64,000 nt of DNA from Tritrichomonas musculus (Eukaryota > Parabasalia > Tritrichomonadida > Tritrichomonadidae). Shown in pieces: positions 27,846 through 39,039 of this stretch (position 1 is its first letter; every line of letters begins with the position of its first letter). Location: contig JAPFFF010000015.1 in the NCBI GenBank assembly GCA_039105265.1, forward strand, positions 930,001 through 994,000, in the 5' to 3' direction. Both the position numbers and the translations under genes were made by a program. The notes beneath the pieces are model-generated. The model worked only from the letters and a program-made list of their open reading frames with translations, made no database searches and was not told where the DNA came from.

Positions 27846-29927
27846 TTATTGGCCAAAAGCAGAAGTACCTAAAACAATAGATAGGAGCTGTTCTGGAGAT
27901 TTGCATAATGAAGGATCAAGCATTAATTTGCCAACTTTTGTTAATCCAAAAGCAAAAGCTGAAGAGCCATATTCTTCTATGCACTTTTTGAATCGTTCTT
28001 CTTCTTCAAAAACCGATCTAACAACAAAAGAACTTCTCGCAATAGCTCTTGAATATACTTTTCGATTATTGGTAATATCTTCTCTAACTTCTTTTAATGC
28101 ATCTTCAAACACGTCTGTTAAAGGGCGATCGTAAGCCTTTCTTAAATATATGAATAAAATACCATAGTTTCCTTCGCTACAAATGAATTTCTTTTTAATT
28201 TCGTCGAAGTTGGCAAACATGCCTTTCTCAAGCATTTCTGCCCTTAGCATCTCTACAAGTGAATCGCCATGTTGTGGGGTAAATTTATAAGCAAATTCGA
28301 GAAATTGTTTGGCGCATTGAATATTAAAAAATTTTGTCAATGGATTTAGAGCAATGCGTGCAGCTTCACACCACACCTCACCACTCTTTGGAACAGCTTG
28401 AATTGCATTCTTTAAAATCGTAATTTGCGATTCAACAGAATGAAAAGATTCAAGCTGAACTCGAAAAGCCCAAAGTCGTCCACTTCCGTTGTGCATTTTT
28501 AATGCTGACGTCAAAACATCAATAGCTTTTTCAACGTTGTTTCTGTGAACATGAAATTGAGCAAGTTCGAGGAAAATTCGCCATTCAGCTGAAAATTCAA
28601 CTGAAGCTTTTTCAAAAATAGATAAAGCCTTATCGTATTCGCGGTTAAGCTCAAATACTTTGGCTATAAGTATCAAAACCATTGGTTTTGATTTATATGG
28701 AGTCATATTTAAAGTAAAATTTAGTATTAACGGAGCAAATGATGGATTTCCATGCATTAGCTCAATAGTTGCAGCTGAAAATAGTAGTTTATATCGTTGT
28801 TTAGGGAGGCATGAATATACAGATTCTGATAAAAGATTTCTCATAAGTTGAATATGCCCATTTGCAGCTAAAGATTCGCAAACTACGGTGGTCATTTTAT
28901 CTGTAAATTCGTTTGTCCACTTTTTGCTAGATTCTTGAAGTATTTCAATCATTTTTTTAGGATTTTTTTGATTTTTAAGTAAAGATTGGCAGATTATAGC
29001 ATTTCTTGGATTTAATCTGGCACCTTCTTCAACTATATCAATTTTTTTAAGAATCATTCCGCTTCTTTCAAAAAATTGTACAAGCTCGCTATAAATATTA
29101 GGTTTCCATCCAACCTTTTCTTTAATTGAATGAAGTATTAGTAAAGCTGGATCAATTCTTCCTTGCCTTATTTCAAAAAGTGCACCTTCTACTAATACAC
29201 TTTGTTGGTCAATATATTGATTTTTAATAATTGATCCAATAAAAGAGCGAGCAGAATCTATTTTATTCGATCTTTCAAAAGATCGAAGAAGTTTTCGTAT
29301 TAATAATTCGCAATGAGGAACAGAAAAGATTCCATCTCGTAGAATTGCATCAGCTTTTTCATACTCCCCAAGCTCATCAAGTAACTTTGCTCTATCTATC
29401 CATGAAGATGGTGTTGTTGGATCATGCAATGTTGCCATTTCATAAAGATCAAGAGAAATGGCTGTATCAGCCATTCGTTTAGCAATTTCAGCAGCATTTC
29501 TAAGAGTTTTTCCTTGCTCTTTTGGATCATTTTGATTATTTACTATATCACTAATTACTTTTTTTGCCTTTTCTGGATTATGACTTAATATTGATTCCAG
29601 TTTTCCAGAAGAAATGGTGTCAGAAGTTGGGGAATTTAAATATGTGCAAGTATCTAATTCTGTTAATGCTGATGAATTTTGTTGATTATCTATTTCTGAA
29701 AGCAACGATTTTGGTAAAAATATTTCAATATTTGTATCAAATTCATCAATTATACTTCTTTCATAGATTGATTTATCAAAAATCTCTTCATTGTAATCAG
29801 GGAGTGATTTTGATGTTGGAATGTCAGTAAAAATGGATTTATACTGTAAATCTATGAATGAAGATTGGATATTAGGGTTAGCTGTTTGGTTGTATGATCC
29901 CACTGAACTGGGATGATGCGAAAGCAT
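27846..29927 (-). CDS. TPR/HAT-repeat protein, Prp6-like
   Basis: 693 aa. The first 130 residues are Ser/Asn-rich and disordered with two acidic-aliphatic patches. From about 135 to 560 there are repeated helix pairs of about 34 residues in TPR/HAT style, for example LYEMATLHDPTTPSSWIDRA, ELGEYEKADAILRDG, AEWRIFLELAQFHVHRNNV, SGRLWAFRVQLE and GEVWCEAARIALNP. The SxxxW and A.IFE.A spacing resembles the U4/U6.U5 splicing factor Prp6, but the protein is shorter than Prp6 (about 900 aa) and no Prp1 N-terminal domain is evident. A splicing role is therefore possible, not shown. The last 130 residues form a conserved-looking helical cap (YGILFIYLRKAYDRPL). Confidence 0.6.
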   Translation of the reverse strand: MLSHHPSSVGSYNQTANPNIQSSFIDLQYKSIFTDIPTSKSLPDYNEEIFDKSIYERSIIDEFDTNIEIFLPKSLLSEIDNQQNSSALTELDTCTYLNSPTSDTISSGKLESILSHNPEKAKKVISDIVNNQNDPKEQGKTLRNAAEIAKRMADTAISLDLYEMATLHDPTTPSSWIDRAKLLDELGEYEKADAILRDGIFSVPHCELLIRKLLRSFERSNKIDSARSFIGSIIKNQYIDQQSVLVEGALFEIRQGRIDPALLILHSIKEKVGWKPNIYSELVQFFERSGMILKKIDIVEEGARLNPRNAIICQSLLKNQKNPKKMIEILQESSKKWTNEFTDKMTTVVCESLAANGHIQLMRNLLSESVYSCLPKQRYKLLFSAATIELMHGNPSFAPLILNFTLNMTPYKSKPMVLILIAKVFELNREYDKALSIFEKASVEFSAEWRIFLELAQFHVHRNNVEKAIDVLTSALKMHNGSGRLWAFRVQLESFHSVESQITILKNAIQAVPKSGEVWCEAARIALNPLTKFFNIQCAKQFLEFAYKFTPQHGDSLVEMLRAEMLEKGMFANFDEIKKKFICSEGNYGILFIYLRKAYDRPLTDVFEDALKEVREDITNNRKVYSRAIARSSFVVRSVFEEEERFKKCIEEYGSSAFAFGLTKVGKLMLDPSLCKSPEQLLSIVLGTSAFGQ

Positions 29928-31227
29928 CTAGAAAAACGACTTTTTTTCACAAATAAATTTGTTAGGTGAATTGTATATTGCCGTTTTTTATTGAATTTTT
30001 CTATTTTTTGAAAGTAAAATGAATAAAAAAAACTAAATCAATATATTTAAAATCGTAAATATCTAAAAAAATTAAAATAAAAAATGTGAATAATGACTAA
30101 TTTCAATCTTCATTTCCTTATAACTTTTTGAAAATGTTATATTTTTAAAACTCAGAATTTTTAAGATTTGAAAGCTTCTCTAATTCAAATCTTGCATTCA
30201 AATATTTTCAAAAATGAATGCACTCAAACGTTATTCCCGAAAATCTTTTATTTCATTGGCTTATGCCTATGAATTTGAAGCATCAGATTATTAAAAATTT
30301 AAAAATATATATTTTTATTTGTTAAAATAATATTTTTCATTTATTTATTTTATTTTAATAACCACAGAATAACGATTTTAATTCCAACAATTGGAATTTG
30401 AATTTAAATGCTTCAATTTGAAAAAAGCCATAGAAAATTTTATTTTAAATTTTTTATTTTTATATAATTCTCAAGTCAAAATATATAAATATTCGTTTTC
30501 ATATTAATAAATAAATACTTTCATGAATGATCTCCCTTGATAAAACATCCAAAACATTTTGTTTTTATATGTTGCAATTTTCATACTATATAAAAATTAT
30601 CCAAATAAGGAGTATTTAAGAAAAAAATCTTTCATAAATAAACTTTAATCATCAATTATATAAAAGAAAAATATTAAAAGCAGTTTGTTTGATTCTTTGA
30701 ATTATTAAAATTCTAATATCATTGTTTCATTAAAAAAATAAAAGTATATATTAACTTAAGTATAAATAATATAAGCATTTTTACATTTATTTTGATTGTA
30801 ATTAAAATCAGTGCAATGATATTCTTGTCTTACTTTTGAGTGATTATATAACAGGAGTTAGTCTTGTTATTCAATTTTTCACAGGAAACACAGAAATTCA
30901 TTAATTGTTATAAAGAATAATTTTATAAAAATATCAATTTAAGGAAAGTATTGTTTTAATAATATTCAATTTTTGAATAGTCCAATTGTATGTTAATAAT
31001 ATAATAATAGTTAATTATTTTTTTGATCCTTTTATTTAAAGAAATTAGAAATTATACAAAATGAGTAAGTTTCATTTCAATGAGTTCTTTGAAAACTAGT
31101 AAAAATTCAGAACATTATTTACAAATAAAAAAATATGGCTATTTGTAAATAGAATGGAATTTTTCTATACTTATATAAAAAAGTTAGATTTTCTCTTGTT
31201 TGAAACTTCTTCTCCTTTTTTTGACTT
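29928..31227. other. 1.3-kb divergent intergenic region
   Basis: Extremely AT-rich DNA between the TPR gene (leftward) and the TKL kinase gene (rightward). I see no gene, RNA or repeat array. It is the longest spacer among the core genes of the window. Confidence 0.6.
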
Positions 31228-34137
31228 ATGTCGAATCAAAATGCTGAAACCAACGACATCAGTAAATATATTATCGACCATAATCAATTAAAGTTTGAGC
31301 GTGTTATCGGTATGGGTGGCTATGGAGAAGTTTCTCTTGGATATCATATTCCAACAGGAATAAAAGTTGCAATAAAAAGGCTGTTTGATATCAATGAATC
31401 GCAAAGAATGTTAGAACTCTATCACCGAGAAATTCAAACACTCTCTTTAGTTAAAAATATTTTTTTATTACCTTTTATTGGTTTTACGAATTCACCTCCA
31501 TATTGTATAGTAACAAAATTCATTCCAAATGGATCATTGTATGATTCTTTGCATGAAGTTACGAAGCCTACGAGTCCCCGATCGAATTCTCCCTCAATTC
31601 CCCCAATATCTAAAGGTGATTCCAAAAGAAATTCAAAGGCGATGCCAAAATCTAAGAGAAGAAGTAAAAACAAAAATATCAAAGAAGACGATGATGATTC
31701 TATTAATCAAGAATCTAATTCAAGTAATTATGCCCCACATAAATTAAGTCCCACGCAAAAAACATTCATAGCTTATGGTATTGCGGTTGGAATGCAAATA
31801 TTGCACGAAAAAGGAATAATTCACCGTGATTTAAAAACTCAAAATATTCTTATTGATGAGCACAATTGCCCTATTATTTCCGATTTTGGATCATCGCGAT
31901 ATGCAAATGGAAATGCCCCCAAAACTAGTTCATTTGGAACCTCAAATTACATGGCTCCTGAATTTATTCAAGGAGATGAATATGATTTGCCTGTTGATGT
32001 TTATTCCTATGGAATGATATTATGGGAAATGCTTACTGAAGAAGTCCCTTTTCTTGGAAAAGAAAGTGCTCAAGTTATTTATATGGTTGTTATCCAACAA
32101 TCACGCCCACCTATTCCTGAAAATACTCCTAATAATCTTAAAAAGTTGATTGAAAAGTGCTGGTCGCCAGATCAATTCGAACGTCCTACATTTGAAAAAA
32201 TTGTTTCCTTTTTTACCAGCAGAAAAGTTGAATTTCCAGGTACTGACCAAGATGAATTAAATCATCTATTTCAAAATTATAGATCAAAAAACAATTCGCC
32301 TATTAAACGAAGGCATTCTGACGTTTCACCTCGCGATTCTTATAATTCTGACGTCGAGATGATGAACAATATTCAATTAAATGACGATATCATAAGCAAA
32401 TCTGTATCCACATTTATAAGCAAATCTTCTCGTTCATCTCCAAAGCAGCAAACTATTGATGATTCGCTTTCTGCTCTTGATGAAGATGATCCAATCAAAA
32501 TTAAGCAGTCTGTTGAATTTTTCGAATCAATAATGAATGATAAGATTATTCTCCAAATTGACCTTTGGCCGCATTTTTTAAATTTTTTGCTTCGACAATA
32601 CAATAGTGGCGCTAATGATGATCTTTCAATTTTTATTGATAATTCTAATGATTCTAAATTGCCCTTGGATTTAATTCAAAGGGTGGAAGCATTAGTTAAA
32701 TATTTTGCAAGTACATATGAAATTCTTGAAGGGATCAAGAAATTGAATGATTTACAACAATTCTTACTCCCCAATGATACATTTTTATCTTTATTTCTAT
32801 ACATTGTTAATTTTTTACCTGGAGTTGTTGATGACCAAATAGTCAAACGTATATTTCAACTTTTTGGTGACAATCGTTATTCATTCAGGGCAGCCACACT
32901 TGTTTGTCGGATTGTCCAAAATTCACCACAGCCTAACTTGCAACAATACATACTCGATATGCTCCAAAAGAATGTATCAAACTTTGTTGAACTTTCAGGC
33001 GGTCATTTAATCATTGAATTACTTCTTCATTATAAATACTTGAAGATTAATGTGATTTCCATGTTTAATCGATCAACAATTGATGAAAATGTTATATCAT
33101 CATACAAAAGTTTATTCTCAATAAACGGTCCCCCTGAACTCTTCTCTCTCCAAAATATCCTCCAGCATTGTTTGTCAGCAAATGAAGAATTAAGAGATTT
33201 GTCCTTAGAATTCATTAGAAGATTTGCTTTTGGAGCTGAAAGAGAGCCTTTAATGTTAATTGTAACGACACTTTTCAAAGTAATATTTAACTATGAGAGT
33301 GAAAAAGCAGCACTTTTATTAATAAGAGTTTCATCTGATCCTAAACGTTGTATATCGTTAATAAATGCCGGCTTTATCAACGATTTCTTAGATGCTAAGC
33401 CATCAACAGCTCTGCTCTTATTGAAAATATTCCTTACGATTATTGTTGCCAATGAAAAGTGCAAAAAATTTTTCTTCCAACATCCATTAATTGGAAAATA
33501 TTTTACAAATGTAGCGAAGAATTATGATGAAGATGCAATCATATCTTTGTGTTGGTCTCTTAACCAAATACAGGTAACAGCTGATCTTGCTGTCAACCTC
33601 ACTAAAAATGAATTCATTTCAATTTTGTGTGATATTATCACATCGCCTCGATCATCTAAAATTCTCTCAAATAGTGTCTCAAAGAATGCTTCTAAATTCA
33701 GATGCAATGTAGATCATAACTTGTCCAGACATATGGCTGTTGAATCTGATGACGATTATGATGATGGTGAAAATGACGCTTTTTCATCAATGTCTTCTAC
33801 TTCTTCTGCTAATCCTTATGGTTTGATTTTGGATCCAAATAGGCTCACCTGGTTTTTATCTGCAATTGCAAAAGTAGCACCTTTTGCAGATTGTGATAGA
33901 TATAATAAAGTTGTCAGACTTCTTTTCGATTTAATTGATAAAAAATCAATTAAATCAAGAAATTGCCTCATTACTTTGTGCGCCCTAAGTCATCAAAAAT
34001 CAACTCATGACACGTTCATTAGTAACAATATTTTTGCCCTCTTTAATAGATATAACGATAACAGTGAAGAAACAAAAAATTATCAAAAACAAATTTTAAA
34101 GAATATTAGAGATGGTGGAAAATTCTTAATTCCTTAA
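31228..34137 (+). CDS. TKL-type protein kinase with helical C-terminal region
   Basis: 969 aa. Kinase domain about residues 20-330. Glycine loop IGMGGYGEV, Lys50 in VAIK, HRDLKTQN (Asp201), DFG at 219-221, activation segment with TSSFGTSNYMAPE, and DVYSYGMILWEML. All catalytic residues are present, so it should be active; TKL kinases phosphorylate Ser/Thr. A 60-residue insert between the hinge and helix E (about 112-170) is rich in Ser, Lys and Arg, then acidic. After the kinase comes a Ser-rich linker, then about 560 residues of helices resembling ARM/HEAT repeats. TKL kinase plus helical repeats is a lineage-typical plan in trichomonads. Substrate unknown. Confidence 0.88.
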   Translation: MSNQNAETNDISKYIIDHNQLKFERVIGMGGYGEVSLGYHIPTGIKVAIKRLFDINESQRMLELYHREIQTLSLVKNIFLLPFIGFTNSPPYCIVTKFIPNGSLYDSLHEVTKPTSPRSNSPSIPPISKGDSKRNSKAMPKSKRRSKNKNIKEDDDDSINQESNSSNYAPHKLSPTQKTFIAYGIAVGMQILHEKGIIHRDLKTQNILIDEHNCPIISDFGSSRYANGNAPKTSSFGTSNYMAPEFIQGDEYDLPVDVYSYGMILWEMLTEEVPFLGKESAQVIYMVVIQQSRPPIPENTPNNLKKLIEKCWSPDQFERPTFEKIVSFFTSRKVEFPGTDQDELNHLFQNYRSKNNSPIKRRHSDVSPRDSYNSDVEMMNNIQLNDDIISKSVSTFISKSSRSSPKQQTIDDSLSALDEDDPIKIKQSVEFFESIMNDKIILQIDLWPHFLNFLLRQYNSGANDDLSIFIDNSNDSKLPLDLIQRVEALVKYFASTYEILEGIKKLNDLQQFLLPNDTFLSLFLYIVNFLPGVVDDQIVKRIFQLFGDNRYSFRAATLVCRIVQNSPQPNLQQYILDMLQKNVSNFVELSGGHLIIELLLHYKYLKINVISMFNRSTIDENVISSYKSLFSINGPPELFSLQNILQHCLSANEELRDLSLEFIRRFAFGAEREPLMLIVTTLFKVIFNYESEKAALLLIRVSSDPKRCISLINAGFINDFLDAKPSTALLLLKIFLTIIVANEKCKKFFFQHPLIGKYFTNVAKNYDEDAIISLCWSLNQIQVTADLAVNLTKNEFISILCDIITSPRSSKILSNSVSKNASKFRCNVDHNLSRHMAVESDDDYDDGENDAFSSMSSTSSANPYGLILDPNRLTWFLSAIAKVAPFADCDRYNKVVRLLFDLIDKKSIKSRNCLITLCALSHQKSTHDTFISNNIFALFNRYNDNSEETKNYQKQILKNIRDGGKFLIP

Positions 34138-34742
34138 TATTCTTAGCCTCTGTGTGTTTTGTTTTATATTTATTTTATATGCGGATGAAAAAAGAAAACG
34201 TTTTTGTTTTTCTTCTTCTCTATTTTATTTTATCTTTTGTAAATGTTATTAGAAATTTATTTTGCTTTTGCATTTTGTTATTGTCAATTCGATGTTTTTT
34301 TTTTTTTTTTTTTTATCATTATAATTATTATTTGAATTGATTATTTATTTCAGATTTTCATTGAAGATGTATATTGAATTGTATATAAAAATGTCATTAT
34401 TAAACATTGGTGGTGCGTTATATCTAATTCTTTTACTAACTATTGTAATTATTATGATCTGAATAAAGTAAACATGAAGAAACTTTTTAATATACTGAAA
34501 TAATTATATATTATATGAATTAATATGAAAACTAATGCTGCTTGTTTTTATTCTTTTATATGCCATAATTCAAATAATTTCATAAATGCTTTAATAATAA
34601 ATATTTCACATCTTTGATAAATCTATCCTAATGAATGAATTGGTAAATAAAGAAAGATTGCAAAATAAAATTAAATGTATATGATAATATCTTTAAAAAA
34701 AGAAATGAGGTGTAGTTATGTTAATAAAGAACTTAAATAAAT
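34138..34742. other. Convergent 3' spacer with 20-bp poly(T)
   Basis: AT-rich, no gene seen. Contains 20 consecutive T residues at 34295-34314. Confidence 0.65.
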
Positions 34743-36074
34743 TTATGTTTGTTGTGAATACCCAACCCATGTAAAACGTTCAAATTGCTTTTGAATTTCT
34801 GGATCAATTTCAACATTATTATCAATTGAGAGAGTTGGCATTTCTCTGGTATACTTCACATCAAACATTGACACATCATCATCTCCTTTGATATCAGGTT
34901 TCCAGTCGCTTTTAAGTTCGCCTCTTCTTAATGCTTCGAAATCTATATCTTTGAAAAATGGATGAGATTCAACTGATTTATAATCGCCATCAGAACCGAG
35001 ACGATCTTCTGGTTCTTTTATGAGTAAGCATTCAATAAAAGCTCTGTCAACAGGCTCAAAACCTTCGAATTTTTTAACTTCTTCTTCGTCTGGGAAAACT
35101 ACATCATCTTGGATAATTGATTTATACATAAGGTTCATGTTTTGATTGTAAAAAGGCGGTTTTCCAAAGGTCATTTCATAAACGATTGCGCCAAGCGACC
35201 ACCAATCAATTGCTGCATTATAGGGAAGTCCCATACAAACTTCTGGTGCCATGTAGTCAGGAGTACCACAGAAAGAGTTTGTTTTAAGATTGGGATCAGA
35301 ACTCATGCCTACTTTAACAAATCCAAAATCGGTAACTCTCAAGTTTCCATCTTTATCAATTAAGACATTTTCTGGTTTTAAATCACGATGTAGAATTCCA
35401 ATTGAATGAAGATATCCGATAGCTTCACAAAGTTGTGCTGTATATAATTTAACACGATGCATTGGTAAATGGTGTTCTGCACGGATTCGTGCTAATAGTT
35501 CACCACCTGGTGCATAATCTGTAATTAACATAACTTTATTGTTTGTTTGAAATGCATAATGTGCAGCAATAAGAAATGGGTGGCGAATGCTAAGTAGAAC
35601 TTTTCGTTCATCAAGAGTCCTGCTAATCAGGCCTGTTTCAGCAAGATTTGTTTTTGAGAGTGTTTTCATTGCATATATTTTCTTAGTACCCTTATGTCGA
35701 ACGAGCTGGACTTTTCCGTAACTTCCTTTTCCTATGTCTTTTAATATATCAAAGTCATCAATCGAAACTGTGCTTTTTTGATCTCCTTTCATAGCTTTTT
35801 GTAAAAGAGATATCCATTCTTGGCAAACTTCTTCTGTTTCACATGAAAACATATCATTTTCGGATTCTGTTTCAATTATAAATGTGTTTGGCTTATTTGA
35901 TGATTCAGCAAATGTAATGGAAGAAACTGTTGTTAGATCGATTATTTTTATATTATCGCTACTTTTTTTTTTCTTTTTAATTGTTAATTTGCTGCCGTCA
36001 AGTGATACAAAAATTTTTTTCCATGGCTTCTGATCATCATCTCTATAGTTAAGTGTTCCTGTTTTTGTTGGCAT
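34743..36074 (-). CDS. Akt/PKB-like kinase (PH domain plus AGC kinase)
   Basis: 443 aa. PH domain about 3-95 (KTGTLNYRDDDQKPWKKIFVSL with a closing helix CQEWISLLQKA), then an AGC kinase domain about 108-376. GKGSYGKV, Lys137 in YAMK, HRDLKPEN (Asp231), DFG 249-251, T-loop KTNSFCGTPDYMAPE (Thr265 or Ser267 is the PDK1-type site), and a C-terminal hydrophobic motif FERFTW at 431-436 with Thr435 as the regulatory site. Akt is recruited to membranes by phosphoinositides and activated by phosphorylation at those two sites. The plan is complete, so the lipid-kinase/Akt route seems present. Length is near the Akt norm of about 480. Confidence 0.92.
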   Translation of the reverse strand: MPTKTGTLNYRDDDQKPWKKIFVSLDGSKLTIKKKKKSSDNIKIIDLTTVSSITFAESSNKPNTFIIETESENDMFSCETEEVCQEWISLLQKAMKGDQKSTVSIDDFDILKDIGKGSYGKVQLVRHKGTKKIYAMKTLSKTNLAETGLISRTLDERKVLLSIRHPFLIAAHYAFQTNNKVMLITDYAPGGELLARIRAEHHLPMHRVKLYTAQLCEAIGYLHSIGILHRDLKPENVLIDKDGNLRVTDFGFVKVGMSSDPNLKTNSFCGTPDYMAPEVCMGLPYNAAIDWWSLGAIVYEMTFGKPPFYNQNMNLMYKSIIQDDVVFPDEEEVKKFEGFEPVDRAFIECLLIKEPEDRLGSDGDYKSVESHPFFKDIDFEALRRGELKSDWKPDIKGDDDVSMFDVKYTREMPTLSIDNNVEIDPEIQKQFERFTWVGYSQQT

Positions 36075-36726
36075 AGATAGAAAATAAAATGTTTCTAAAC
36101 AAAATTTCTAACAATCAATAAAATTTCTTTTTCAATTAAAATTATTTTTATCTTATGAAAAATTTTATAAATTGGCGATATTGATTGTTATTAATTAGAT
36201 ATTTAAAAAAAGGTCATTAAAATTTTTAAAATAATTTTTTATTTTATCAGAAAATTGTTAATTTTCTTAATTTTTCTAAACATGATCACTTTTTGAGAAG
36301 TATTATATTGTTTGCTTTATTTCTTTGATTATATATCTATTTATATTACCTTGAGTTGATATTATTTTTTCATAATATATATGAGCATAGATAAAACAAT
36401 GAAAAATATTAATATCAATATTAACTTGGTATATATTTGTATAAAATTATATGTTAAAACAAATTAAAATTAAATGATAATTGGTCAAAATGATAGATAA
36501 ATGATTTCTTTTACATCTTACTCATGCAGTATTCTTCATATGGAACTTATGCTCTTGGAATTATTAGTCTAATGATAATACTATTCATTTTGATGTATAT
36601 GAACTCTACAACTATATGCTGAAAATATTTTTAAAAAAAAACAATAAAAAGCTCAAAATGATCAAGAAAAATTTATTTTGATTTTTAAATCATTCAAATT
36701 CAAAATAACGATAAAATATAATTCAA
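36075..36726. other. Divergent intergenic region
   Basis: About 650 bp of AT-rich DNA with the promoters of the Akt-like gene and of the hydrolase gene; no further gene seen. A TCATT lies about 35-40 nt before the hydrolase ATG. Confidence 0.55.
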
Positions 36727-37632
36727 ATGGAACTGAGTGATGCTGTTTTTAAATTCGAATATGATGGAGAGGATTTTACAATACCTTTAGACAATGGTCG
36801 TTTTACACTTCGTGGATGTGAATGGCGTCCAGAAGGTCAACCGGATTTTGTTGTTGTATATGTTCATGGACTCGGTTCTTTTTTAACTACGAAGCATGAT
36901 GTAATCGATGTTATTCTTCAAAATGGTGGTGCATTTCTAGGTTGTGATCATCTCGGCCATGGGCGTTCGCCTGGACCTCGATGCTCTTGTACAATCGAAG
37001 AGATTTGTGAAGAAACAGAGCAAGTTATTGTTAAAGCACGTGAATCTTTTCCAGATATACCAATTTTTCTTTTTTCTCATTCAATGGGCTCACTTGCTTC
37101 AATACGCTTAATTTTTGAAAAATCAATATTCGTTTCACAAAACTTAAGAGGAGCTATAATCGAATCTCCATGGATTTCAAACTCGAGAGAGCATCCTGTT
37201 GGTTTTCTTGATTCATTTTTCCTTATGATCGCTGCAAAATATTGGCCATATATGATCATTAATACGGGCGATGAGCCTTACTCACCAGATACGCAACAAG
37301 ACTTTGTGCGAAAAGTTATTTCTTCACCTTTGTTTTCTCCTTTTTCAACGCCTAGGTTACTGAACTCAGCATTTCATTCAATTACTTTTGTTCGCGAAAA
37401 TTACAGTGATTGGCCGAGTGATTTGCCTGTTATTTTTTTGCAAGGAGGTAAAGATACCGATGTAAATCCTTTAGAAAATCTTGCATGGTTTAAAGATGTT
37501 CAAGAATCGTCAGCAAAAGATACAGTTGAATATAAATTTTATCCAGATGCATCACATAACTTGCTTAAAACTGTTTTTAGGCCTGTTGTGCTACAAGATA
37601 TTCTGGATTTCATTAATAATCATAAGCAATGA
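36727..37632 (+). CDS. Alpha/beta hydrolase, monoglyceride-lipase-like (lysophospholipase family)
   Basis: 301 aa. Hydrolyses an ester, most likely a monoacylglycerol or lysophospholipid. Seen: oxyanion-hole motif YVHGLGS near residues 45-51, the DHLGHGRSPGPR segment typical of the monoglyceride lipase/PldB group, the nucleophile elbow SHSMG at 117-121 (Ser119), a late acid in GGKDTDVNP and the catalytic His in DASHNLLK near 284. No signal peptide, so cytosolic or membrane-associated. The elbow has Ser instead of the first Gly, a tolerated variation. All three triad residues are present. Confidence 0.88.
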   Translation: MELSDAVFKFEYDGEDFTIPLDNGRFTLRGCEWRPEGQPDFVVVYVHGLGSFLTTKHDVIDVILQNGGAFLGCDHLGHGRSPGPRCSCTIEEICEETEQVIVKARESFPDIPIFLFSHSMGSLASIRLIFEKSIFVSQNLRGAIIESPWISNSREHPVGFLDSFFLMIAAKYWPYMIINTGDEPYSPDTQQDFVRKVISSPLFSPFSTPRLLNSAFHSITFVRENYSDWPSDLPVIFLQGGKDTDVNPLENLAWFKDVQESSAKDTVEYKFYPDASHNLLKTVFRPVVLQDILDFINNHKQ

Positions 37633-38078
37633 TTCTTTTCATACTTATGTGTCTATATTTTATATGTCTTTCAATAAAAATATGTTTTGAAGATATTAAA
37701 TATATCTTTAAAAGATAAATTAATAGATTTTTTTGAATTATACTTGAAGAGTTTTTATTGCTAAAGAAATGTACTTTAAAAGCTTGAAGTATATGCTAAA
37801 TTGGTATATTTTTTGATCACATTAGATCTCTGATAGCAAATATGAATTATCTATGAAAAAATATGAAAGAAAAGATTATATGATCATAATTAATGCTTAG
37901 GTCATCCAGTTTGTAAATAAATAAAATATCATGTTGATAATTCTTATTTAATAGCAAACGACAGGAAAGATGAAATAAGTGTAGCATTTAATAAAATAGT
38001 GAGAATAAAATTTTAAATTGAACTTTTTCCGATAATAACGATAATGTTTTCAATAAAGAGTTTATAAATTCAGAATTG
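37633..38078. other. AT-rich spacer
   Basis: Between the hydrolase gene and the Rab gene, same strand; no gene seen. Confidence 0.6.
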
Positions 38079-38654
38079 ATGAATCACAATAAAGTTATTT
38101 TTCTTGGTGAATCAGGGGTTGGCAAAACTTCTATTATAATGCGTAGGCGTAATCATGCCTTTTCATATGATATGGCTCCTACTATTGGAGTTGGTTATGA
38201 ATGTATTGATGAAAAATATGATGAAAAAAATGTTCAATTATATTTATGGGATACTGCTGGACAAGAGCAATTTAACAGTGTAGTACCAATATATTGTCGT
38301 GAGGCAAAAGTTGCTGTCATTGTCGCTTCTCTAACCGACGCATCATCTGTAAAAGAGATTGACAAATGGAATAGGTTTTGTGAAGAGTCAGAATATCATC
38401 CTTTTGTTATTGTAGTTATTAACAAAATAGATATAACGCCAGATGATACTTTGAGTTCAGCAAAAAAAGAGTTGATTGCGAAATTCGACACCATTTTTTT
38501 TGTTTCTGCAAAATCAGGAAGTGGAATAGACGAATTATTTTCATTTATTGCGCAAACGATTTATGAAACATCAATAAAAGAGCATCCTGAAGTTTCTCGT
38601 ACTATTGAACTAGAAGAACCAGAAAGCAAAAGAAAAAAAAAAGACTGTTGTTAA
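38079..38654 (+). CDS. Rab-family small GTPase
   Basis: 191 aa from the ATG at 38079. P-loop GESGVGKTS near residue 10, switch I Thr in APTIGVGYE, G3 WDTAGQEQF with the catalytic Gln, G4 NKID, G5 SAKSGSG, a basic linker and a C-terminal Cys-Cys (KRKKKDCC) for double geranylgeranylation. A membrane-traffic switch. The switch I/interswitch resembles Rab5/Rab6-like members but trichomonads have many lineage-specific Rabs, so no number is given. The VPS9-domain gene 1.8 kb downstream could encode a partner type of exchange factor, which is inference only. Confidence 0.93.
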   Translation: MNHNKVIFLGESGVGKTSIIMRRRNHAFSYDMAPTIGVGYECIDEKYDEKNVQLYLWDTAGQEQFNSVVPIYCREAKVAVIVASLTDASSVKEIDKWNRFCEESEYHPFVIVVINKIDITPDDTLSSAKKELIAKFDTIFFVSAKSGSGIDELFSFIAQTIYETSIKEHPEVSRTIELEEPESKRKKKDCC

Positions 38655-39039
38655 TACTGATATCATTAATAATTTTTTTTTATTTGTTTATTATATCCTC
38701 TTGTATAAAATATTTCATGATCATTATTTATCATAATTTCATTTGTTATGTGAACATTATAACTTTATTTGGTCAAAAAAAAAGGTATATCTTATAATTT
38801 TTTTCAAAAGCTAGAACCATTAATGTGGTCTCCTTTTCTTAGATTAGGAACTTGATATAATAATAGGAGTATCGTTCAATGATTGTGGATTTAAAATTAG
38901 GCCTGAATTATAAAAGATTCAAGCTCAATTGAATTTATAATAATTAATGAAATCAATTTTAAAAAAAAAAAAAAAATATAATTTACAATAATATATTATT
39001 TCAGCTAACAAAATGGAAAGGGGAAAAAATTGTTTCATT
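38655..39039. other. Convergent 3' spacer
   Basis: AT-rich, no gene seen; short A run near 38960. Confidence 0.6.

Noticed and set aside
29928-31227. Possible small genes in the 1.3-kb spacer
   Set aside because: Only short AT-driven frames without codon bias or Inr; a short ATG frame near 31061 ends after a dozen codons.
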